A DNA stretch of 35,276 nt, taken from positions 1 through 35,276 of IMG/VR virus record IMGVR_UViG_3300021559_000233; one strand, given 5' to 3'. Position numbers and translations under genes: made by a program. This document shows, in pieces, positions 22,288-30,310 of the stretch; within the stretch, counting starts at the first letter, position 1; each line of letters starts with the position of its first letter. The notes below the pieces were generated by a model. The model searched no databases. It worked only from the letters and a program-made list of their open reading frames with translations, and was not told the DNA's origin. This DNA comes from a virus.

Positions 22288-22997
22288 ATAGGTTCTGCAA
22301 AAGGTGTGAAATCGAAACGGATCGTAACGGTAGCGGCAAATGTCGCCCGTGCGTTAGCCGCCGCAATTCCGAATGGAAGAAAAAGAACCCAGAGCGCGTG
22401 AAGGCCAACGAAGCTAGATTTAGGGCTAATAACCCAACGGCCGTACGCGAGTCGCGCCGTGAGAGCACCGCCAAATGGCGAGCGCTAAACCCGGACAAAT
22501 CTCGCGAAGTAACCGCTAGGGCTGAGACCATCGCTAAAGAGGCGCGCCGGATAGCGAGGGAGGCCCGACGCAAGCAACGCGAAGCTTATCTAGCCGCAAA
22601 CGCGGACAAAATTAGGGAGGAGAAGAACCGTCGATGCCGCTTATGGCATAAGGCTAATCCCGATAAAGTCAGGGAGCTCAACCGAAGATGGAGGGGTGCG
22701 AATAAGGAGAAATTGAAATTGTTCGCCCGCCATCGTACATGGCGCAAAAATGGCTGGACCCCCGAGAGGTTCGATATTGTCTGGAGACTACAAGGTGGTA
22801 AATGCGCAATATGCCCGCGGGAGCTGACGACTGGATGGCGCGAGGAGAATAGCGTTTTTGCGGACCATGATCACGCTACGGGGTCGCCGCGCGGGCTTCT
22901 ATGCCGAAACTGCAACACGGCTATTGGTTTACTAAAGGATAACCCAAGCCGAGCTCGGGAAGTCGCGTTGTACCTGGAGTCCGATCATGCCCTTTAG
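22284..22997 (+). CDS. Endonuclease VII-like HNH nuclease (probable homing endonuclease)
   Basis: 237 residues from ATG 22284 (ATGA overlap). The N-terminus is a zinc knuckle pair (FCKRC...KCRPC). A long Lys/Arg-rich helical region (30-165) repeats W..-NP-(E/D)K-(V/S)RE units about four times. The nuclease is at 165-225: GGKCAIC (Cys174, Cys177), ADHDHATG with the catalytic DH (Asp194, His195), LLCRNCN (Cys207, Cys210). This matches the recombination endonuclease VII (T4 gp49) family, but the long repeat arm and the position between two related genes fit a free-standing homing enzyme. Its codons are AT-richer than those of its neighbours. It overlaps the next gene by 11 bases. Confidence 0.8.
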   Translation: MNRFCKRCEIETDRNGSGKCRPCVSRRNSEWKKKNPERVKANEARFRANNPTAVRESRRESTAKWRALNPDKSREVTARAETIAKEARRIAREARRKQREAYLAANADKIREEKNRRCRLWHKANPDKVRELNRRWRGANKEKLKLFARHRTWRKNGWTPERFDIVWRLQGGKCAICPRELTTGWREENSVFADHDHATGSPRGLLCRNCNTAIGLLKDNPSRAREVALYLESDHAL

Positions 22998-24744
22998 ATT
23001 TCATGTATTGGGGCTGGTCCACACTCAAATCAACGCTGAATATGTGCACTGCGCCTACAGTCAAAAAGTCAGAAAATTCTGCCAGATGATGGTGCCCCGC
23101 GGTCACTCCGTCACTCTCTACTCCCCCGAAGGCGCCGACGTCCCTTGCGAAAACGTCGAGGTCATGTCGGAGGCCGAGCGGGCCTCATATTTTGGCCCCC
23201 ACGATCCGCAGAAGCTCTACGATCTCCTTTGGGATTCCGGTCAACCCTACTGGCAGCTCTTCAACCAACGTTGTATCGAATCGCTTCGCTCAAGGGTAAG
23301 AAAAGGCGACTTCATTCTGACGACCTCGGGATGCGTTCAGCAGCCGGTGGCCGACGCCTTTCCCGGAAGCTACTCTGGGCCCCCCGGCCCCGTTTTCTTC
23401 GTAGAGCCCTTCATTGGCTATTATGGCACCTTCAGCCGTTACCGGGTCTACGAAAGCCACGCGCATCGGGAGTGGTGTATGGGGAAGGCTAACGTCGGAA
23501 CCGCAGATAACGACACTGCGGTAGTCGAAAACTACTGGAACCTCGATGATTTCGTCGTTAGGGAGGTTTCACCCAAGGTGAAGGCCTTTCAAGCTAAGGG
23601 GCCCTATTACCTTTTCTTTGGTCGCGTCATTCCGGTCAAGGGATGGCACGTCGCCGTTGAGGTAACCCGCCACATCGGGGCTCGGCTCATCATAGCCGGC
23701 CAAGGCGACCCCGGCGTTTTGGAGCCCCACGTCGATTTCTTCGGGGCTGCCGACGTCGCCGACCGAGCGGCTTTGGTTACGGGGGCCATCGCTTGCTTCT
23801 GTCCGACCGCGTTCCGCGAGCCCTTCGGAGGAACGGCCGTTGAGAGCCAGCTTTGCGGTACCCCTGCCATCACGACCGACCACGGGGCCTTCACCCAAAC
23901 GGTCGACGAAGAATGGCGTTGCAACACCCACCGGGAGTTCATCGAGGCGGCTAGGCATGCGGCTAAATTGCTTCCGAGTCAGAGGGCCCTTATCAAGAAG
24001 GATGCTGAGGCTAAATATTCTCTTGAGGCGATTGCCCCTAAGTTCGAGCGCTACTTCCAACGCCTCACTGACCGGTGGGGGGCCGGATACTACGCTAGGA
24101 CCCCAGTAGCGGTTCCAGAGCCGGAGCCGATTGCGCTGCCACCCTCGGTGGATCAACCCCCGCCTCCCCCGAGCGCCGTCTGCGACTTCATCAAGATCAC
24201 CGACGAGGAGACTCCCCAAGCAATCCGGATAGCCCAATGGATGAAGCAGAAGCATCCGGATAAGCGAATCCTAGACGTCGGTTGCGGCCCCGGGATCTAT
24301 GTCGAGGAGATGCGGAAGGTTGGGATCGAGGCCTATGGGGTAGATAACGATTCTCGGTTGATCGAAGGGCCATACCTTATTCGGTTTGACATCACTGAGT
24401 TTTGGGAAGAGTTTACCGACGGTTTCAATGCGCGAGCCTGCCCTGATATCGTCTTGAGCCTTGAGGTCGGCGAACACATTCCCGAGGAGAAGGCCGATGC
24501 CTATATCGAGTTCCTTATGATGTGTGAGCCGGATCTGATTTACTTCAGCGCAGCTCGCCCCGGCCAGGGCGGCAATGGTCACATCAACCTCCAACCTAAA
24601 TCTTACTGGATCGAGAGGTTTTACGCTGCCGGGTTCTGGCTTGACGTTGATGCGATCGAGGAAGCCTTAGTATTCATTCGGTCTGGGTATCACCTTGGGT
24701 GGCTTACCCAGAACCTTTGCGTCTTTCGCCGAGCCCGCGACTAG
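22987..24744 (+). CDS. GT4-type glycosyltransferase fused to a methyltransferase
   Basis: 585 residues. Residues 1-365 are a GT-B glycosyltransferase: YLFFGRVIPVKGW (about 208-220) and the nucleotide-sugar site FREPFGGTAVES with the EX7E pair Glu278/Glu286. A Pro-rich linker (373-396) leads to a SAM methyltransferase with ILDVGCGPG (428-436) and EVGEHIP. The fusion suggests a sugar is transferred and methylated by one protein, possibly acting on host surface glycan or a virion component. The first ~35 codons, next to the HNH gene, are AT-richer than the rest. The stop shares CTAG with a convergent gene. Confidence 0.85.
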   Translation: MPFRFHVLGLVHTQINAEYVHCAYSQKVRKFCQMMVPRGHSVTLYSPEGADVPCENVEVMSEAERASYFGPHDPQKLYDLLWDSGQPYWQLFNQRCIESLRSRVRKGDFILTTSGCVQQPVADAFPGSYSGPPGPVFFVEPFIGYYGTFSRYRVYESHAHREWCMGKANVGTADNDTAVVENYWNLDDFVVREVSPKVKAFQAKGPYYLFFGRVIPVKGWHVAVEVTRHIGARLIIAGQGDPGVLEPHVDFFGAADVADRAALVTGAIACFCPTAFREPFGGTAVESQLCGTPAITTDHGAFTQTVDEEWRCNTHREFIEAARHAAKLLPSQRALIKKDAEAKYSLEAIAPKFERYFQRLTDRWGAGYYARTPVAVPEPEPIALPPSVDQPPPPPSAVCDFIKITDEETPQAIRIAQWMKQKHPDKRILDVGCGPGIYVEEMRKVGIEAYGVDNDSRLIEGPYLIRFDITEFWEEFTDGFNARACPDIVLSLEVGEHIPEEKADAYIEFLMMCEPDLIYFSAARPGQGGNGHINLQPKSYWIERFYAAGFWLDVDAIEEALVFIRSGYHLGWLTQNLCVFRRARD

Positions 24745-25001
24745 CGTTGCCTCTCCATCCACTTCGACAGCGCAGCCCGATCCACAAAGCGCTTGCCCCA
24801 GCAAATCTCGCACGTCTGTCGCGTCGCTTGATGGAGATGGCCCTCGAACCACGTCTCGGTGACGATCTCCCCCGTCGGCTCCCCGTTTGGTCCCGGGCAT
24901 GCTGGGCATTTCGCAACAAACCTGTCGGGTTTGGTGTCCTCCTCGTCGTTGAAGGTGAGCCCCCTCTGGGCTTTCGGGAACTTCGACGGATCCTTCGGCA
25001 T
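24741..25001 (-). CDS. Zinc-finger protein, single leftward gene
   Basis: 86 residues. CPACPGPNG and a later CEICWGKRF give four cysteines (CxxC ... CxxC), with a His (EGHLHQATRQT) between, a good zinc-ribbon candidate. The N-terminus is polar and the C-terminus helical (RAALSKWMERQR). It faces away from the membrane gene at 25021 across 19 bases and ends in the same CTAG tetranucleotide as the glycosyltransferase fusion. No ribosome-binding site is visible. Confidence 0.7.
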   Translation of the reverse strand: MPKDPSKFPKAQRGLTFNDEEDTKPDRFVAKCPACPGPNGEPTGEIVTETWFEGHLHQATRQTCEICWGKRFVDRAALSKWMERQR

Positions 25002-25020
25002 TTGCTAATGTTTCTCTAGC

Positions 25021-25443
25021 ATGCCTGAGCGGACAAGCTCCAATGACCTACTTTTCGAGCTCCTTCAGGAGATCGTCAGGGAGCGCCAGCGCGACATGGG
25101 GGAGGGCATCACCCTCCGAGCCCTAAACAAGCGCTTCGACGATCACCTAGCCGAAGATGAGCGCCGCCACGAGAAGAGCGACGACCGGATCCGAAAGCTC
25201 GAAGAGCACATGGCTCGTTCTGAAGCCCACGTAGAGACGACGGCTCGCTTCATCATCCCCCCGGTTCCTCCGGTAGCCCAGGTCACCATCAACGGGAACC
25301 ACTCGAAGCGACCGACAATCACCAAGGGCCTCAAGGAAGCCATGGGCAACCCGATCATCAAGTGGGCTGCCGTCGCCCTCGCGATTGCGATTTCACATCT
25401 TCTGGCGCGGTGCGGCTACCCCCCGTTGGGGCCTCCACACTAG
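25021..25443 (+). CDS. Coiled-coil protein with C-terminal membrane segment
   Basis: 140 residues: helical N-terminal part ([19 protein letters not shown]), a charged coiled-coil region ([19 protein letters not shown]), a Pro/Val linker, and a C-terminal hydrophobic helix ([18 protein letters not shown]). This layout is common for phage holins or spanins with one span, but it has no diagnostic motif. No ribosome-binding site is seen and only 19 bases precede it, so it may be translated from a leaderless mRNA. Its TAG overlaps the convergent collagen-like gene's stop in CTAG. Confidence 0.65.
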   Translation: MPERTSSNDLLFELLQEIVRERQRDMGEGITLRALNKRFDDHLAEDERRHEKSDDRIRKLEEHMARSEAHVETTARFIIPPVPPVAQVTINGNHSKRPTITKGLKEAMGNPIIKWAAVALAIAISHLLARCGYPPLGPPH

Positions 25444-26294
25444 GGGCCGAATATCCGGAGCATCAGGTGCCCTTCGCTCGCCGGCACCTGGCAGTTTCCG
25501 GTTCCCCCCGTAGCGGTGCAGACGAGCGTACAAGTGTGGGCGCCGACGGAAAACCCGTGGTCACCGACGAACGTAGAGCACTCGCAGAAGGTCTGACCGG
25601 ATAGGAGTTCATCCTGTTGAGGAATCCCCGATAGGATCGAGCCCCCATCGACGAAGATATCAACGGTGACCTGGCTTCCGGTGGCTAGGGCCTCACTGAT
25701 GTTTTGGAAAGTGACCGCGGCATGGAAGTCGACGGTCTGCCCGACATTGGTGATGGTGAAGCCCCCGACGATGGTCGCGACCGTCGTGTTCGTCGCGCCG
25801 ACAGGGACAGCGGCTACGTTTCGGATAGTAGCGGCAGTAGAGGTAGGGCCGGCCGGACCCGTCGGCCCCGTGGCTCCGGATGCCCCCGCGGGTCCCGTCG
25901 CTCCGGTTGGGCCGGTTGCCCCTACTCCAGTCGGGCCTGTCGGTCCGGAAGGCCCAGTCGGCCCTAAAGCGCCTGTAGCGCCAGTGACTCCCGCGCCTGT
26001 TGCGCCGGCTGGCCCAGTTGCCCCCGTCGGTCCGCTGGGTCCGGTAGCGCCTGCGCCTGGTCCGGTAGCGCCTTGGGCGCCAGTCGCGCCTGTTGCGCCG
26101 GCTCCAGTGGGCCCTGTCGGTCCACTAGGGCCGGTCGGGCCAGAGGGCCCCGTCGCTCCGGTTACCCCAGCGCCGGTTGCTCCAGTCGGGCCCGTAGCTC
26201 CACCAGGACCAGAGGGGCCAGTGGCGCCCCCAGGAGCGTCAGATCCGAAGACCCCGCCACGCCTCAGCCTACCGCCACGCTCGAGTCTGCTCAT
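25440..26294 (-). CDS. Collagen-like tail fibre protein 2
   Basis: 284 residues. A basic head ([17 protein letters not shown]) precedes some 44 Gly-X-Y triplets with small breaks (about residues 21-152, GATGPTGAT types). The last 130 residues form a compact beta domain ([32 protein letters not shown]) with several cysteines, the likely tip. It is related in design to the fibre at 13738-14724, but the tips do not resemble each other. The plus-strand open frame over the triplets is a shadow. Confidence 0.8.
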   Translation of the reverse strand: MSRLERGGRLRRGGVFGSDAPGGATGPSGPGGATGPTGATGAGVTGATGPSGPTGPSGPTGPTGAGATGATGAQGATGPGAGATGPSGPTGATGPAGATGAGVTGATGALGPTGPSGPTGPTGVGATGPTGATGPAGASGATGPTGPAGPTSTAATIRNVAAVPVGATNTTVATIVGGFTITNVGQTVDFHAAVTFQNISEALATGSQVTVDIFVDGGSILSGIPQQDELLSGQTFCECSTFVGDHGFSVGAHTCTLVCTATGGTGNCQVPASEGHLMLRIFGP

Positions 26295-26297
26295 GGC

Positions 26298-27101
26298 TCA
26301 ACCGTCCACGATTTGAACAACGGTTCTCGCTACGTTGACCGTAACGGCCCCCGGTGACGTCTCTCCGGCCGCTATCCCGAAGGTCCGGGCCAAGCCGTTG
26401 CCGGGGACTTCAAGGGTCCAGCTGACAGTCGAGAGCCCTGGGAGGACATCGACCGCGGAGTTACCAACGGTTTGGGAGAACCCGTCGATCTGCGTAGCCG
26501 CAACCCCGTCGAAGATTTGCATCGCGACGTTGTCTTGGGTGCCGGCCGTCGCGCTCATCGTAAGGCTACAGCTGATGATCGCCTTTTGAAGCGCGGTGAA
26601 GGGCGCCGTCGTGACGCTTGCCCCCGCGATGGCGACGAAGACTCCGGTAAGAATCTGAGGGGTGGTGCTCTTCGCGGTGTAGGTAGGGGGTGGGGTGAAG
26701 ATGCCCCCGGCAGTCGGCGCGGTGATGGCGAACCAGGCCCCTACGGAGACGTCGTAGAAGCAGACCGCAAAGGCCCCTGCGGAGGCCGGCAGCACCAACG
26801 ACGATGCCCCGTTGATGAGCTTCCCGTCCGGAGCGGTGATGGTGATCACCTGAGCCCCATCTACGTCCAAAATTCCGACACTATGTGCCTCTTTCAAACC
26901 AGCCCCCGGCGGGATTGCGGCGGTGGTTGCGTTTGGAAGAAGGATCGAGACGGGTGCGGATGCCCCCTGAATTGCCGTCAGGGCGCCGTATGGTATTGAG
27001 CCGACAGAGCTACCTGCGATAACACGTACTCTCTCGAAAAAAGAAGTGTACGCAAGTCGTGCCCATAGGGCTAACGCCGATTGAGTTCTTCCCTTGGCCA
27101 T
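26298..27101 (-). CDS. Putative virion structural protein
   Basis: 267 residues with low charge and many Ala, Gly, Thr and Val, like phage fibre, appendage or decoration proteins. Segments such as LPNATTAAIPPGAG, VDGAQVITITAPDG and VSWTLEVPGNGLARTFG look like beta-strands of a jelly-roll or fibre head. It lies four bases before the collagen-like gene, so the two may form one appendage. The first ~37 codons, beside the HNH gene, are AT-richer than the remainder. Confidence 0.6.
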   Translation of the reverse strand: MAKGRTQSALALWARLAYTSFFERVRVIAGSSVGSIPYGALTAIQGASAPVSILLPNATTAAIPPGAGLKEAHSVGILDVDGAQVITITAPDGKLINGASSLVLPASAGAFAVCFYDVSVGAWFAITAPTAGGIFTPPPTYTAKSTTPQILTGVFVAIAGASVTTAPFTALQKAIISCSLTMSATAGTQDNVAMQIFDGVAATQIDGFSQTVGNSAVDVLPGLSTVSWTLEVPGNGLARTFGIAAGETSPGAVTVNVARTVVQIVDG

Positions 27102-27108
27102 AACGCCC

Positions 27109-27960
27109 TCAGTAGTGAATAGCTCGCGCTAGATCATCGGAAGTACCGGTGTGGTTAGCGCTACGGTGTTTTGGGGTGGTCAACGCTTTCTCGGCGGACC
27201 ATCCAAGGCTAGTTATTCTCGTCCACACTAAGTAAAGGTCTGCGCCATAATTATCGCAGGCCTCTTTGAGGCTCATGCGCTCGCCGTAAACTACGATCCA
27301 GCGTGTAGATCTACGATTGCGTGTTTGTTCTATTCGTGTAGCCCAGCGACAGTTATCGGGAGAGTACGGTCCGTTGCCGTCAATACGATCCACTGAGTGG
27401 CTCTTGGATGGTCTAGGACCCATATCGGCTAGAAACCGCATGAAGCCTCCCGGCCCTAACCAAACGGGATCAACAGTGATCCCACGTCCGCCGTATCGGA
27501 TATACGACTTAGTTTTGGTATTCTGGCATCTTCGAATAATGCCGCACCAAATACCGTACTCGTTTGTCTTCGATCTCCCGTGGGGCCTATTTATACATCC
27601 GCAAGATTTTGTCTTGCCGGACTTGAGCCGCGTGACAAAGGAGTGCATCTCGCGCCCGCAATCGCAGCGGCACACCCAGCCCCATTTACCATCACGGGCT
27701 CTACGCTCAGGGCGTAGGGCAACTAGCCGCCCAAACCGTTCACCGGTGATGTCGATCCAGGGCGCAGCCGATACTTTACGTCCAACTGGCTCACACCCAC
27801 ACGATCGCACACCGCCGTTGCGTAGGTGCCCGCTGCGGACGAGCTTATCATTACCGCAATCGCATCGGCAGAGCCAGACGGCTCCATTGTGACGTTCGGC
27901 TACAGCAACAGCGACCAGTCGTCCGAACTTCTGGCCTCTGAGATCGATCGACGTGGTCAT
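27109..27960 (-). CDS. AP2/HNH-type homing endonuclease with doubled Cys domain
   Basis: 283 residues from ATG 27960 (a GTG at 28005 would add 15 residues). Two copies of a Cys domain open the protein: FGRLVAV...CRCDCG...SCGC at about 10-57 and FGRLVAL...CRCDCG...SCGC at about 75-122. The HNH-type core follows: YGIWCGIIRRCQN, YGGRGITV, DMGPRP, the HSVDRIDGNGPY block and NCRWAT, then a C-terminal helix-turn-helix (MSLKEACDNYGADLYLVWTR). This is a free-standing homing endonuclease family of phages. The 207-aa protein at 32361-32984 is a relative with a single Cys domain. Confidence 0.85.
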   Translation of the reverse strand: MTTSIDLRGQKFGRLVAVAVAERHNGAVWLCRCDCGNDKLVRSGHLRNGGVRSCGCEPVGRKVSAAPWIDITGERFGRLVALRPERRARDGKWGWVCRCDCGREMHSFVTRLKSGKTKSCGCINRPHGRSKTNEYGIWCGIIRRCQNTKTKSYIRYGGRGITVDPVWLGPGGFMRFLADMGPRPSKSHSVDRIDGNGPYSPDNCRWATRIEQTRNRRSTRWIVVYGERMSLKEACDNYGADLYLVWTRITSLGWSAEKALTTPKHRSANHTGTSDDLARAIHY

Positions 27961-27982
27961 CCCGAGGAGGATAATACCAGCT

Positions 27983-28267
27983 CTAGTGAGCCATCGCAAC
28001 GCCACCGAGTAGCCCCAAAATGCCTAGCGCTACCGCAGCTCCAGCGACTGCCCCCGCAATAGCCCCCGGGACCCAGCTCGTGAGAACCTTGGCCGCTGCA
28101 AGCTTCAACGCAGTGTTGGCGAGGCTCTTCGTCATCACCTCGCATCGGGTGATCCGGTCATCAAACCCATCCACCATGGGGATGCGCGTCTCGATGCGAT
28201 GGATGAGGGTGTCAACCTTCGAGGTGAGGAGTTCCAGTTGGCCCCGGATTCCGTCGAGGTCGTTCAT
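27983..28267 (-). CDS. Coiled-coil protein with C-terminal membrane segments
   Basis: 94 residues from ATG 28267. N-terminal coiled coil (LELLTSKVDTLIHRIETRI), an acidic middle, then a hydrophobic Gly/Ala-rich end (VPGAIAGAVAGAAVALGILG). Similar in plan to the protein at 25021-25443, though not in sequence. Holin-like or membrane-associated proteins have this form. The ribosome-binding site is weak (AGGG next to ATG), and the gene ends 22 bases before the HNH start. Confidence 0.6.
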   Translation of the reverse strand: MNDLDGIRGQLELLTSKVDTLIHRIETRIPMVDGFDDRITRCEVMTKSLANTALKLAAAKVLTSWVPGAIAGAVAGAAVALGILGLLGGVAMAH

Positions 28268-28299
28268 CCCTAAAGTTTGCGCCGAAGCGGCCGTAGACG

Positions 28300-28449
28300 T
28301 CAAGGCGGGGTTTTGCCGGACCCTTTGCAATCGGGGCACTGCTGGTAGAGCATGTGGGGGCTGTCGGAGGGAATGTAACCGTAGCCATCACAACGCTTGC
28401 AAAACTCCCGCCTTGCTTTGCGGAAGAGGAAAAGGAGCCATGGGATCAA
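28300..28449 (-). CDS. DnaJ-type zinc-finger miniprotein
   Basis: 49 residues from a TTG that overlaps the TGA of the preceding gene (TTGA). The second half is a neat pair of CxxCxGxG motifs: FCKRCDGYGYIPS and QCPDCKGSGKTPP, as in the cysteine-rich domain of DnaJ, which binds zinc. No J-domain or other part is present. The first 12 residues are hydrophobic (IPWLLFLFR), so it may touch the membrane. It could hold unfolded proteins or serve as a zinc structural element. The rare start codon lowers certainty about the N-terminus. Confidence 0.65.
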   Translation of the reverse strand: MIPWLLFLFRKARREFCKRCDGYGYIPSDSPHMLYQQCPDCKGSGKTPP

Positions 28450-28640
28450 TCGGTCATCCTCTCCTTTAGGATCTTCTGGAGTTGAGCGAAGAGGCCGTCG
28501 GCTACGGTAAGGCCGTAGAAGACCCTCGCGATGATTTCCTCGGGGAGGGGCTTCAGCAAGGCGAGGGTGAAGGTTCGACCTCGGGTGTTGACGAGCTCTC
28601 GGACGGTGAAGCGCTCTTGGGTGCCGCGGGTTTCCATCAT
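28446..28640 (-). CDS. Hypothetical 64-aa protein
   Basis: 64 residues from ATG 28640 (ATGA overlap with the membrane peptide upstream); a second ATG follows directly. It includes TQERFTVRELVNTRGRTFTL and a helical C-terminus (VADGLFAQLQKILKERMTD). Unrecognised. An AGGA site lies a few bases before the ATG pair. Confidence 0.6.
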   Translation of the reverse strand: MMETRGTQERFTVRELVNTRGRTFTLALLKPLPEEIIARVFYGLTVADGLFAQLQKILKERMTD

Positions 28641-28735
28641 TTTTCCTGCTCGTAGAAGGTTCGGCAAGCGAGCCATCCGAATGAGACCCAGAAGACGATA
28701 AGGAGGAACATTTGGCCCCCGCTAATGTCGATCAC
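28637..28735 (-). CDS. 32-aa membrane peptide with GTG start
   Basis: A short gene starting at a GTG that overlaps the stop of the lipoprotein gene (GTGA), with GGTGG upstream. It reads VIDISGGQ then a membrane-spanning run MFLLIVFWVSFGWLAC and a polar end RTFYEQEK. An internal ATG at 28711 would give only 24 residues. Small single-span peptides next to lipoproteins may be lysis or exclusion factors, but this is speculation. Confidence 0.5.
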   Translation of the reverse strand: MIDISGGQMFLLIVFWVSFGWLACRTFYEQEK

Positions 28736-29298
28736 TGGCAAACCACCACACTTCCCGGCTTCATCCCAGGGGCCCCGTTGTCGATGCATCTCGCAACCGT
28801 CTGACCGTAGATCGCGCAAGGGTTGGGGTTAGCAGCGAGGATGCATCGGCAATTGTAATCGCATCGACAAGCATTTGGGGTTGGGGTTGAATGGCCCGGC
28901 GCGGTTGTTTGAGCTGCTTCATCGACGCAAAAGTCGCCTGGCGCCAAAACCGCGATTCGATCGGTGCCGCAACTAAAGGCGCTCGCTGGAATCGGGGAGC
29001 AAACATCCGGCGGGGGTTGTCCGGCTTCGGCTTCAATGGGGGAGGCTTCGATAGGGGAAGCATCGGCTTCATGGAAAACATCGGGGGCCCCGGCTTCAGG
29101 CTTGGGGGCCTTGAAGGCATCCGGGGCCGTTGCTTCCTGGGTGATTTCCTCAATGGGGTTTGCTTCAGGTGGGCCCGCTTCGCCAGTAGGATCTGGTCCC
29201 AAAATAGTGAAGGCGGCTCCGCCGCAGCCGAAGGCCCCGAAGATGAGGGCTAGCTCGAGGAGTGCGATGATAATGATGAAGAAATAAGCGATTTTCAT
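28732..29298 (-). CDS. Exported, probably lipid-modified protein
   Basis: 188 residues. A hydrophobic signal (IAYFFIIIIALLELALIFGA) ends in AFGC, a near-lipobox, at about residue 25. After it comes an unstructured Ala/Pro/Glu/Asp-rich stretch (for example DASPIEASPIEAEAGQ), then a Cys-rich C-terminal domain with eight or more cysteines (for example NACRCDYNCRCILA). The acidic Pro/Ala linker after CGG is typical of lipoproteins in Myxococcota, which is the main host hint in this window. The Cys-rich domain is likely disulphide-bonded outside the cytoplasm. Possibly a receptor-blocking or moron-type protein. Confidence 0.7.
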   Translation of the reverse strand: MKIAYFFIIIIALLELALIFGAFGCGGAAFTILGPDPTGEAGPPEANPIEEITQEATAPDAFKAPKPEAGAPDVFHEADASPIEASPIEAEAGQPPPDVCSPIPASAFSCGTDRIAVLAPGDFCVDEAAQTTAPGHSTPTPNACRCDYNCRCILAANPNPCAIYGQTVARCIDNGAPGMKPGSVVVCQ

Positions 29299-29615
29299 GT
29301 GTCGGCTGTTTTGGCTAGGAGTTTGTTGTCGTCTTGAAGGTCCTGAATCTGAGCTTCCAGAGCCGCCACCTTCGCGCGCTCGGCGTCGAGTTCCGTAGCG
29401 AGCGCCTTACACACCGCCGCCGCGTCCGACGCCTGACTGAGCGCTGCATCGGTGCCGTACCGCTCGATCGCAGTGGCCTCGGCTACGGAGTGAAAGCCGT
29501 GCCCGAGGTAGCCGCAGCGAAGGCACCGGAAGACGCTCACCCCGTCGAGAAAGCCTCGCCCGTGCGTCGCCGAGCAGGTGGGGCATGTGAAGCGGATCGG
29601 CTGCGAAATTGCCAT
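29295..29615 (-). CDS. Zinc-ribbon coiled-coil protein
   Basis: 106 residues: an N-terminal zinc ribbon (FTCPTCSATHGRGF ... FRCLRCGYLG), a middle helix (VAEATAIERYGTDAALSQA) and a C-terminal coiled coil (ELDAERAKVAALEAQIQDLQ). The ribbon could bind nucleic acid and the coil could dimerise. Its ATG shares a base with the upstream TAA (TAATG), and its stop overlaps the lipoprotein start (ATGA). Confidence 0.7.
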   Translation of the reverse strand: MAISQPIRFTCPTCSATHGRGFLDGVSVFRCLRCGYLGHGFHSVAEATAIERYGTDAALSQASDAAAVCKALATELDAERAKVAALEAQIQDLQDDNKLLAKTADT

Positions 29616-30310
29616 TACTTCTTCTCCTTGAGCGCCTCGGCGGCGATGGGGTGCAACTCCCAGACGTCACACATGTGCTTCGGTTCGAAGCGACGTACGG
29701 TCCACTTCCTCAGCGCTGCCTCGAGCTCGGCGATGCGAGCGGTGGAGATCTCCAGCAACCGATCACGCGCAGCGGACAGCTTACCTCCAAGCTCGCAGTT
29801 TGGCTGATGCTCGGCCCAGATCGCCTCGAGTTCGGCGAGGCGCTTCTCCTTCTTGTCGACCACACGATTCTGGAATTCGAGCGCTTTGGCGGTCAGCTCT
29901 ACCTCCACCAGGCGCTCGCAAATCATCGCCACGTCGAGCGCGGTGGAGGCGAGAATTGATGGCGGAATCCTTGCGTGCTTCTCCCGGTAGATTGGGGCCA
30001 ACTCCGCCGCTCGCTTCGCAAGCTCGCTCGTACCCTCCGCGCGGGCCCGCTCGATGTCCGCCAGGCGCTTGACCGCCCCCAGCAGCCCATCGCATACGAG
30101 ATGCACCGACTCGCCCTCGGCGCCGTCGTTGCGGAACGACTCGCGCAGAAATGGGATCGCTGCCGTCGCCCTGGGGCTGACTCCCGCGCGTTCCGTCGAC
30201 GCCTCGATGTCTGCCAGACGGTCGAGGGCGGTGGCGATCGCCTCGGCTTCCGTGCCTGAAATGCCGGTGCCGCTTCGCAGTACCTTCGCCAACTCTCTCG
30301 CGTCCCTCAT
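29615..30310 (-). CDS. Helical coiled-coil protein
   Basis: 231 residues, nearly all helix-forming and charged, with heptad-like stretches (TEAEAIATALDRLADIEAST, KKEKRLAELEAIWAEHQ, TARIAELEAALRKW). The two 'RLADIE(A/R)' segments suggest an internal repeat. No motif for an enzyme. Joined to the lipoprotein gene before it by ATGA and to the zinc-ribbon gene after it by TAATG. Confidence 0.65.
   Translation of the reverse strand: MRDARELAKVLRSGTGISGTEAEAIATALDRLADIEASTERAGVSPRATAAIPFLRESFRNDGAEGESVHLVCDGLLGAVKRLADIERARAEGTSELAKRAAELAPIYREKHARIPPSILASTALDVAMICERLVEVELTAKALEFQNRVVDKKEKRLAELEAIWAEHQPNCELGGKLSAARDRLLEISTARIAELEAALRKWTVRRFEPKHMCDVWELHPIAAEALKEKK

Noticed and set aside
25666-26316. 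216-codon plus-strand open frame with Pro/Val repeats
   Set aside because: It is the antisense shadow of the second collagen-like protein, whose minus-strand frame has a sensible head, triplets and tip domain.
29688-29710. GGTTCGAA-like segment suggesting a tRNA T-arm
   Set aside because: It lies in a coding region with no acceptor stem or anticodon arm around it; no convincing tRNA gene was seen anywhere in the window.
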